From: Candidatus Tepidiaquacellales bacterium OLB4/UTCHB1
GTDB taxonomy: Bacteria > Bacteroidota > Ignavibacteria > Tepidaquicellales > Tepidaquicellaceae
Length of the DNA stretch: 64,000 nt
Assembly: GCA_002050165.1 (NCBI GenBank)
Contig: MWSW01000011.1
Location: forward strand, 62,001-126,000
Reading direction: 5' to 3'
A model generated the notes under the pieces. The model ran no database searches. It was not told the DNA's origin and worked only from the letters and a program-made list of their open reading frames with translations. This document shows, piece by piece, positions 58,350-64,000 of this stretch (positions are counted from its first letter, which is position 1; each line of letters opens with the position of its first letter). Both the position numbers and the translations under genes were made by a program.

Positions 58350-58910
58350 ATGGAAGAGAAAATTGAACAAAGCAACGAAGTAGATAAAAAACTCCGGCAG
58401 ACTACAGAAGATGACCTTGAAAAAGAAGAAGTAGATAATGTAGGCAATACATTAAATCCTGACATTTACGATAAACCGGATGAAGCAGAAAAATATAAAG
58501 ATCTTCTGTTACGCACTAAAGCTGAGTTTGAAAATTACAAGAAGCGAACTGAAAATGAAATTCAAAGCTATATTAAATATGCCTCTGAAAACGTTCTGAA
58601 GGAATTGCTACCGGTATATGACGATATTTGTCGCTCTGTTGAATCTGTTGAAAAAGGTGAAACTAAAGATTATGAAAACCTTAAGCAGGGAATTGAAATG
58701 ATTAAATCAAAATTCTGGAAAGTTCTTCAGGAAGAGGGTATAACTGAAATTAATTCATTTGGACAACCTTTTAATGTAGATACAAGCACAGCAATGCTTC
58801 AGGTTGAAAGGGAAAACACGGAGCCCAATACGGTTGTTGAAGTTATTGAAAAAGGTTACAAGCTTAAAGACAGGGTGATTATTTTTGAGAAAGTAATAGT
58901 TTCAAAATAA
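58350..58910 (+). CDS. grpE: Nucleotide exchange factor GrpE
   Basis: GrpE of 186 residues that releases ADP from DnaK in the Hsp70 cycle. The acidic N-terminus is unstructured. The long coiled-coil helix has KDLLLRTKAEFENYKKRTENEIQSYIKYASENVLKELLPVYDDI. The C-terminal beta domain has FNVDTSTAMLQVERENTEPNTVVEVIEKGYKLKDRVI, matching the usual GYxLxDRVIRPA-type end, here RVIIFEKVIVSK. It follows hrcA after 14 bases and precedes dnaJ by 18. dnaK is not in the window. Confidence 0.96.
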   Translation: MEEKIEQSNEVDKKLRQTTEDDLEKEEVDNVGNTLNPDIYDKPDEAEKYKDLLLRTKAEFENYKKRTENEIQSYIKYASENVLKELLPVYDDICRSVESVEKGETKDYENLKQGIEMIKSKFWKVLQEEGITEINSFGQPFNVDTSTAMLQVERENTEPNTVVEVIEKGYKLKDRVIIFEKVIVSK

Positions 58911-58928
58911 CGATAACGGAATTTTAAA

Positions 58929-60080
58929 ATGACAAAAAGAGATTTTTACGAAATTCTTGAGATTGAAAAAACTGCGTCAGCTGAAGAGATAAAATCTGCT
59001 TATAGGAAGAAAGCAATGAAATATCACCCTGACCGTAATCCGGGTGATCAATCTGCTGAGGAGAAATTCAAAGAAGCAGCAGAGGCTTATGAGGTATTAA
59101 AAGATCCGAACAAGAGAGCAAGGTACGATCAATACGGACACCAGGGAGTCAATGGAACTGGATTTAGCGGCTTCCATGACATTAACGATATATTCGCACA
59201 CTTCAGCGATATTTTTAGCGGTGTCGGCGGGAGCATTTTCGATGATTTTTTTGGCGGCGGATCGCGCGGAAGGTCACGAACACGTTCACGAGGTATCGCA
59301 GGATCTGACCTGAAAGTTGAAGTATCACTCTCGCTGAAGGAAATTGCGGAAGGTACGGAGAAAATTATTAAATTAAAGAAGTATAAAACCTGCTCAACAT
59401 GTAACGGAATTGGTGCAAGCTCGGAAGACGCTTATATTCAATGCAGCAATTGTGGCGGATCGGGAGAAATCAGACAGGTATCGAGATCAATTTTCGGTCA
59501 ATTCGTTAATGTGAACTCATGTTCGGCTTGTAATGGGGAAGGTAGAATTATTAAAGAGAAATGTCCCGATTGTCACGGTGAAGGAAGATTACGAAATGAT
59601 GTAAAAATTAAAGTAAAAATTCCGCCCGGTGTTTCCGAAGGGCAATATATCCCGCTCAGAAATCAGGGTAATGCGGGAATTCGTGGTGGAGAGAACGGCG
59701 ACCTTTACGTATATATCAGGGAGAAACGGGACGATAACTTTATCAGGGATGGAGACGATATAATATTTAATTTAAAGATTTCAATCGTTGATGCCATAAT
59801 GGGGGCTGAGGTATTTGTTCCGCTCCTTGACGGAAAAACAACTGTAAAAATTGCTCCGGGGACTGAGCACGGGACTATTATAAAAGTTAAAGATAAAGGT
59901 ATAAGGCATCTCAATGAATTTGGCAATGGTGATCAACTTGTCAAAGTTCATATCGTCATCCCCAAAAAGATCTCCTCTAAGGAGAAAGAGTTATTAAAGC
60001 AACTCGGAAAGATGGATAATTTCAAACCTGTCGGCGAGAAGAAGTCTGAAAAAAGTTTTCTCAACTCAATTTTCAACTGA
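58929..60080 (+). CDS. dnaJ: Co-chaperone DnaJ
   Basis: Full-length type I DnaJ of 383 residues. The J domain (residues about 4-68) has the HPD motif in KYHPDRNPGD, which stimulates DnaK ATPase. A Gly/Phe-rich linker (GGSIFDDFFGGGSRGRSRTRSRG) follows. Four zinc-binding CxxCxGxG repeats are present: CSTCNGIG, CSNCGGSG, CSACNGEG and CPDCHGEG. The C-terminal substrate-binding part has GDLYVYIREKRDDNFIRDGDDI. It is last in the hrcA-grpE-dnaJ block. The four zinc motifs show a full type I protein rather than a CbpA-like one. Confidence 0.97.
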   Translation: MTKRDFYEILEIEKTASAEEIKSAYRKKAMKYHPDRNPGDQSAEEKFKEAAEAYEVLKDPNKRARYDQYGHQGVNGTGFSGFHDINDIFAHFSDIFSGVGGSIFDDFFGGGSRGRSRTRSRGIAGSDLKVEVSLSLKEIAEGTEKIIKLKKYKTCSTCNGIGASSEDAYIQCSNCGGSGEIRQVSRSIFGQFVNVNSCSACNGEGRIIKEKCPDCHGEGRLRNDVKIKVKIPPGVSEGQYIPLRNQGNAGIRGGENGDLYVYIREKRDDNFIRDGDDIIFNLKISIVDAIMGAEVFVPLLDGKTTVKIAPGTEHGTIIKVKDKGIRHLNEFGNGDQLVKVHIVIPKKISSKEKELLKQLGKMDNFKPVGEKKSEKSFLNSIFN

Positions 60081-60089
60081 TGATTTAGT

Positions 60090-60109
60090 GCCGGAAGTTG
60101 AACTCCGGC
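60090..60109. terminator. Possible hairpin between convergent dnaJ and ruvA
   Basis: A 6-bp GC-rich stem (GCCGGA / TCCGGC) with an 8-base loop lies between the dnaJ stop and the convergent ruvA stop. No T-run follows on either strand, so terminator use rests on location and stem only. Confidence 0.45.
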
Positions 60110-60194
60110 TCTGAATTTCATTTCCGATTTTCAATACTCAAATTTAAACTTTTGCAAACGAAGTTTCTGTTGTCCGGGTGTGGGTTAAGTTCAG

Positions 60195-60800
60195 TTAGGA
60201 GTTCAATGCGCGTTTTAACAGTTCTTCAGTTGAGAGTTTATGCGCATCGTTGTTTTTTAAAATATCGCGAATAATTTTTTCAGCCTCTTGCCTCTGAAAG
60301 CCGAGATTCAGCAGTGCATTGAGCGTTTCAATGCGTACTTTTTCAGAATCAGTGTAAATCGTCGAAATTCCATCTGCACTTTTCTCTAATGAATCTATCT
60401 TGAATATCTTATCCTTCAAAGTCATTGAAATTAGTTCGATTTTCTTTTGACCAAGGCCGGGTATTTTAATTGAACGGGTTGAGATATTTCCTGAGATCAA
60501 TCCGACAATTTCGTTGAAGTTTAAGTGAGAAATAATCGTATGAGCCAATTTAGTTCCCACACCGCTAACTGTCAGCAAAAGTTTGAATATTTCCCGTTCG
60601 CGTTCATCAGAAAAACCAAACAACAACATTGAATTCTCTTTGACGTCGAGGTGAGTTAACACCGTTAATTCGTTTCCCGGCTGAAGCGGAAGTGAGGCTA
60701 TTGATTTTGAAACTGAAATACCATATCCCACGCCGTTTACATCGAGGTGAAGTTCACCGTTGCTGTAACTGACAATTTTTCCTGTCAGGCTAACTATCAT
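60195..60800 (-). CDS. ruvA: Holliday junction DNA helicase subunit RuvA
   Basis: RuvA of 201 residues, a tetramer that binds Holliday junctions and loads RuvB. The N-terminal OB-fold domain (MIVSLTGKIVSYSNGELHLDVNGVGYGISVSKS) is typical. Helix-hairpin-helix motifs (LLTVSGVGTKLAHTIISHL and RSIKIPGLGQKKIELI) and the C-terminal three-helix domain that contacts RuvB (ALLNLGFQRQEAEKIIRDIL) follow. It lies two bases after ruvC. ruvB is not nearby. Confidence 0.96.
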   Translation of the reverse strand: MIVSLTGKIVSYSNGELHLDVNGVGYGISVSKSIASLPLQPGNELTVLTHLDVKENSMLLFGFSDEREREIFKLLLTVSGVGTKLAHTIISHLNFNEIVGLISGNISTRSIKIPGLGQKKIELISMTLKDKIFKIDSLEKSADGISTIYTDSEKVRIETLNALLNLGFQRQEAEKIIRDILKNNDAHKLSTEELLKRALNS

Positions 60801-60802
60801 CG

Positions 60803-61363
60803 TCAGTTTCTGTTGAAAATTTTATCCGGATTTGAGAGGATAAAATCAGACCAGCTTACTTTGGATATTTCAGAAACAAGCATATTCAGGTGGTCTGACC
60901 TTTTGAAGCTGTGACAAAGAGCGACTGCGAGCGCGTCGGAAATATCGTGTGTATCAAGTTCCGTTTTAATAGACAGAATTGATTTCACAACACTGCTCAC
61001 CGTGCTTTTGGTAGATGCACCGTTACCGGTAATTGATTTTTTAATCTCCCTTGGCGAATATTCCGATACGGGGATGTTCTGATTCAGTGCTGCAATTATT
61101 GCAACTCCCCGCGCCTGACCTAACTTCAGCAGAGATTGGACATTCTTACCGTAAAATGCAGTTTCAATTGCGAATTCCTGAGGTTTGTATTTTATAATTT
61201 TTTCTGTGCAGGTGTCATATATTTTTTTCAACCGGTCGGGGAGTTTTAGCCCCTTAAATGAAGTTACTGCATCGAAATCCACAATTGTTGCACCTGAGCC
61301 GGAGGTGTCAATAATTCCAATTCCGGTTATAACTGTACCAGGGTCAATTCCGATTATTCTCAT
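60803..61363 (-). CDS. ruvC: Holliday junction resolvase RuvC
   Basis: RuvC endonuclease of 186 residues that cuts Holliday junctions. The acidic active site is visible as the N-terminal Asp in RIIGIDPGT, the Glu in FAIETAFYGKNVQS, and the C-terminal Asp pair in THDISDALAVALCH. The conserved LGQARGVAI segment is also present. Its ATG overlaps the yebC stop (ATGA), so the two are coupled. The last 20 residues (DFILSNPDKIFNRN) go a little past the usual end. Confidence 0.95.
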   Translation of the reverse strand: MRIIGIDPGTVITGIGIIDTSGSGATIVDFDAVTSFKGLKLPDRLKKIYDTCTEKIIKYKPQEFAIETAFYGKNVQSLLKLGQARGVAIIAALNQNIPVSEYSPREIKKSITGNGASTKSTVSSVVKSILSIKTELDTHDISDALAVALCHSFKRSDHLNMLVSEISKVSWSDFILSNPDKIFNRN

Positions 61364-62094
61364 TGTTCTTCTATTATTATATCAGCATTTGTGTAAACGT
61401 TCTGAACGTCTTCATAATCTTCCACTGCCTCAATACACCTCATCACTTCTTCTGCGTTCTTACCCTCAACTTTAATAAGGTCTTTTGCGATGTATTGTAA
61501 TGATGCCTCTTCAATTTTAATACCACTTGTTTCAATTGTTTTTCTCACCGGTTCAAAATTTTCCATTGAAGTAATAACTTCGTAAAACTCATCCTCAGTT
61601 TTCAAATCGTCGGCGCCGGCCTCCAGAATTATTTCCATCAATTCGTCTTCAGGTTTTTCGCTTTGCTGAATCATAATAATTCCTTTTCGCTCAAACATCC
61701 ATGCAACCGAACCGGATTCACCGAGGTTACCGTTTTTCTTTCCGATAAGGTGCCTCAGATCAGCAACCGTCCGGTTCCTGTTATCGGTAACACTTTCAAT
61801 CAACATTGCAATTCCGTGCGGTGCGTAGGCTTCATATTTAATCTCCTCATATTTTACTCCCTCAAGCTCGCCGGTACCTTTTTTTATGGCACGGGTTATA
61901 TTTTCTTGTGGCATATTTGCGGATTTCGCATTTTGTACTGCAAGCCTCAGTCTAGGATTTGTATCAGGGTCGCCGCCACCATCCCTTGCAGCAATTGTGA
62001 TTTCCTTTATTATCCTTGTGAATACTTTTCCTTTGGCTGCATCTGCGGCCGCTTTCTTTCTTTTAATTGTTGACCACTTTGAGTGTCCTGACAT
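61360..62094 (-). CDS. yebC: YebC/PmpR-family regulatory protein
   Basis: YebC/TACO1-family protein of 244 residues. The start at 62094 gives the invariant MSGHSKWSTIKRKKAAADAAKGK. The frame is open back to 62166, inside recJ, but that extension is unlike the family. Other conserved stretches are DPDTNPRLRLAVQNAKSANMPQENITRAI, KYEAYAPHGIAMLIE and GNLGESGSVAWMFERKG. Family members are reported as transcription regulators (PmpR) and as translation factors that help with proline stretches, so the exact role is open. It lies 11 bases after recJ and overlaps ruvC. Confidence 0.95.
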   Translation of the reverse strand: MSGHSKWSTIKRKKAAADAAKGKVFTRIIKEITIAARDGGGDPDTNPRLRLAVQNAKSANMPQENITRAIKKGTGELEGVKYEEIKYEAYAPHGIAMLIESVTDNRNRTVADLRHLIGKKNGNLGESGSVAWMFERKGIIMIQQSEKPEDELMEIILEAGADDLKTEDEFYEVITSMENFEPVRKTIETSGIKIEEASLQYIAKDLIKVEGKNAEEVMRCIEAVEDYEDVQNVYTNADIIIEEQ

Positions 62095-62105
62095 TAATGT
62101 AAATT

Positions 62106-63869
62106 TTAATTGTAATAAAACTTTGCATCCCGTACCCGGAGCTTTGTGGTAGAAGTATTTCTCCAAATACTTTTCTCAATTGAGTAACATAAATCGCACC
62201 TCTTACCGGGTACAATATCTTTTACGTACTCATCCGAAGAAAAAAATACGCAGTCAAAAGCAACGTTTGAATAGCTCTTGGGGTCATATTCCCTTACTTT
62301 AAATAATAGTGTATTATTTTTAACCTCTCTCACTTCACCTACGATCTGAACATCTCTAGTAACAAAAACCGGTGTCATATTAGCGGGTCCAAAAGGTTCA
62401 AAATACTTTAGAATGTTTACCAATTGCGCGGTGATGTCGTCAAACCGCAATTCAAGGTCAATAAATAATTCCGGTTCAAGCTGTTCGTTCGTGAGGGTAG
62501 AGGAAGCAATTTCATTAAATGATTTCCGGAATTCGCGGACATTACTTACTTCAAGTTCAAGTCCAGCTGCGTGGTAGTGACCACCGAATTGAATGAGTTG
62601 ATCTTCACATTGTTTCAATGCATCGTAAATATTGAAACCATTTATACTTCGGGCGCTTCCTTTTGCAACGCCGTTAACTTTAGTCAGAACAATTGACGGT
62701 AAATGAAATTTTTCGACTAATCGTGCTGCAACAATTCCAATTACACCCGGATGCCATTCTTCATTGTAAACCACCAGTGAGTTGGTATTCTCCTCTTGAA
62801 AAAACTGTTCGCATATATTAATTGCATTTTCAGTGATAGTCTTGTCAATTTCCTTTCTGTTATTATTTACTTCGTTTAGTACTTTTGCAAGTTCCTTCAA
62901 CTCTTCTTCTTTATCGCTGGTCATAAGCTCAACAGCCCGCTTGGCATCTCCCAACCTGCCGACTGCATTTATTCTTGGCGCGATAGAATAAACTATATTT
63001 GTTGAACTGATATTCGGGTTGGTAATCTTACTTATTTCTATCAGCATTTTTATTGATGGACGAATTTTATCACTATCGTTAATCATGGCTAAACCTTCGT
63101 TTACGAGGATTCTGTTTTCATCTATCAATGGCACAATATCCGAACAGGTCGCAATTGCCACGAAATCAAGTAAACTGAACGGGTAATCATTTTTGTCAAG
63201 TTGTTTACAAACTGCCTGAATCAGTTTAAAAGCAACTCCTGTACCGCTAAGGAATTGAAACGGATATGTATCATCATTCCTAAGCGGATCGAGCACTGCA
63301 ATCGCATCGGGAATTACGTCCGGCGGTTGATGGTGGTCACAAATTATAAAATCAATACCGAGAGAATTTGCATATTTGATTTTGTCAACTGCGGTAATCC
63401 CGCAATCAATGGAAATTACGAGATCTATATTTTTCTCTTTGGCGAAGTCAATTGATTTGAAAGATATACCATATCCTTCGTCAATTCTGTCGGGTATATA
63501 AACCTCTGGTTCAATACCGAAATTTTTCAAAAATAGGTAAAACATGGAGACACCGCAGGTTCCGTCGACATCGTAATCACCGAGCACCATAACATTTTCT
63601 TTGTTGTTAATAGCAGCAATAATCCGGTCTGCGGCGGTCTGAGCATCTTTAAGGTCGAAAGGATTGTAAAGTTTTTCCCGGGTAGGTTTGAAATATTTAT
63701 GAATTTTTGCGTAGTTATCTACTCCCCTCATGTATAGAAGCTTGATAATTGCATCGGGTAATCGTATCTTATCCCTGAGTTTTCTTACTTCTGCCTTAAA
63801 TTCAATGAAGCTTTTCTCTCGATCATCAGAGGATGATGTCTCCTTTAATTTCCAATTGTTGTTTCTCAA
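62106..63869 (-). CDS. recJ: Single-stranded-DNA-specific exonuclease RecJ
   Basis: RecJ of 587 residues, a 5'-3' exonuclease on single-stranded DNA used in repair and recombination. Its DHH-family motifs are VLGDYDVDGTCGVSMFYLFLK, the Asp strand ISIDCGIT, and the DHH in ICDHHQPPD. The DHHA1 motif is QFGGHYHAAGLELE. The C-terminal OB-fold part has FGPANMTPVF. The start is TTG at 63869, giving an N-terminus with NNWKLKE as in other RecJ proteins. It begins only 21 bases after the 3' end of tRNA-Leu on the same strand and heads the recJ-yebC-ruvC-ruvA run. Confidence 0.95.
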   Translation of the reverse strand: MRNNNWKLKETSSSDDREKSFIEFKAEVRKLRDKIRLPDAIIKLLYMRGVDNYAKIHKYFKPTREKLYNPFDLKDAQTAADRIIAAINNKENVMVLGDYDVDGTCGVSMFYLFLKNFGIEPEVYIPDRIDEGYGISFKSIDFAKEKNIDLVISIDCGITAVDKIKYANSLGIDFIICDHHQPPDVIPDAIAVLDPLRNDDTYPFQFLSGTGVAFKLIQAVCKQLDKNDYPFSLLDFVAIATCSDIVPLIDENRILVNEGLAMINDSDKIRPSIKMLIEISKITNPNISSTNIVYSIAPRINAVGRLGDAKRAVELMTSDKEEELKELAKVLNEVNNNRKEIDKTITENAINICEQFFQEENTNSLVVYNEEWHPGVIGIVAARLVEKFHLPSIVLTKVNGVAKGSARSINGFNIYDALKQCEDQLIQFGGHYHAAGLELEVSNVREFRKSFNEIASSTLTNEQLEPELFIDLELRFDDITAQLVNILKYFEPFGPANMTPVFVTRDVQIVGEVREVKNNTLLFKVREYDPKSYSNVAFDCVFFSSDEYVKDIVPGKRCDLCYSIEKSIWRNTSTTKLRVRDAKFYYN

Positions 63870-63890
63870 TTTTCATTCAGATTATTTTAG

Positions 63891-63974
63891 TGCTCAAAGA
63901 GGGACTCGAACCCTCACCCGAATACTCGGACTGCACCCTGAATGCAGCGCGTCTACCAATTCCGCCATTTGAGC
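63891..63974 (-). tRNA. tRNA-Leu (anticodon CAG)
   Basis: An 84-base tRNA on the minus strand. The acceptor stem is GCTCAAA paired with TTTGAGC, with discriminator base A. The anticodon stem-loop is CTGCA-TTCAGGG-TGCAG, which gives anticodon CAG for CUG leucine codons. The long variable arm (around CCGAGTATTCGG) is typical of class II tRNA-Leu, and the T arm contains GGTTCGAGTCC. CCA is not encoded. Confidence 0.95.
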
Positions 63975-64000
63975 TGTTTGACTATGAAGTTAATAATACA

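Noticed and set aside
62095-62166. Upstream extension of yebC into the recJ 3' end
   Set aside because: The family always begins at MSGHSKW, which starts at 62094.

Overview
The window is AT-rich, gene-dense bacterial chromosome with about 49 protein genes and one tRNA. I see no insertion sequence, prophage, CRISPR array or rRNA. The gene content points to the FCB group and probably to Ignavibacteriota or a close relative. The evidence is a secreted propeller protein with a type IX-secretion-style C-terminal domain, BshA (bacillithiol), an outer-membrane beta-barrel protein with an N-terminal carboxypeptidase-like domain, LPS assembly genes, an HrcA-GrpE-DnaJ block, frequent TTG starts and few clear Shine-Dalgarno sequences. 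This placement is inferred from gene content only.

Layout. 226-4692: a large hybrid histidine kinase. 4743-12185 (minus): HflX, preceded by a five-gene coupled operon of glycosyltransferases and methyltransferases for an envelope glycan. 12604-15653 (plus): a secreted propeller protein and a divergent HisA. 15650-16924: HutI. 17024-18169: BshA. 18323-22491 (minus): an RND efflux pump and its adaptor. 22580-25189 (plus): three exported proteins, a hydrolase, a META-domain lipoprotein and a PNGase F-like protein. 25301-32154 (minus): PepA, NrnA, PanB, LpxA, a GT2 and an RlmD-type methyltransferase. 32255-36472 (plus): KdsD-LptC-LptA and a NamZ-type lipoprotein. 36794-43028 (plus): DnaN-RecF-DUF721-GyrB, an outer-membrane protein and UppP. 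43063-48571 (minus): tyrosine phenol-lyase, tryptophanase, rhomboid protease, nucleotidyltransferase and CDP-alcohol phosphotransferase. 48837-51272 (minus): outer-membrane receptor. 51408-60080 (plus): NadB, M1 aminopeptidase, GT2, a NadE-glutaminase-like amidase, HrcA, GrpE and DnaJ. 60195-63974 (minus): RuvA, RuvC, YebC, RecJ and tRNA-Leu(CAG).

How the parts fit. Much of the window builds a Gram-negative envelope: lipid A and Kdo, Lpt transport, undecaprenyl phosphate recycling, glycan assembly, and efflux. A second theme is use of peptides and amino acids: PepA, M1 peptidase, tryptophanase, TPL, HutI and a possible glycoprotein deglycosylase. A third is replication and recombination: DnaN, RecF, GyrB, RuvA, RuvC and RecJ.

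The most unusual points are a HisA-like protein lacking the usual loop-6 aspartate, the PNGase F-like protein with a Glu-to-Asp change at a likely active-site position, the side-by-side TPL and tryptophanase pair, a CDP-alcohol/nucleotidyltransferase/rhomboid operon behind a perfect palindrome, and a stand-alone NadE-type glutaminase domain in the nadB operon. I found no wholly novel system that I could defend from sequence alone.
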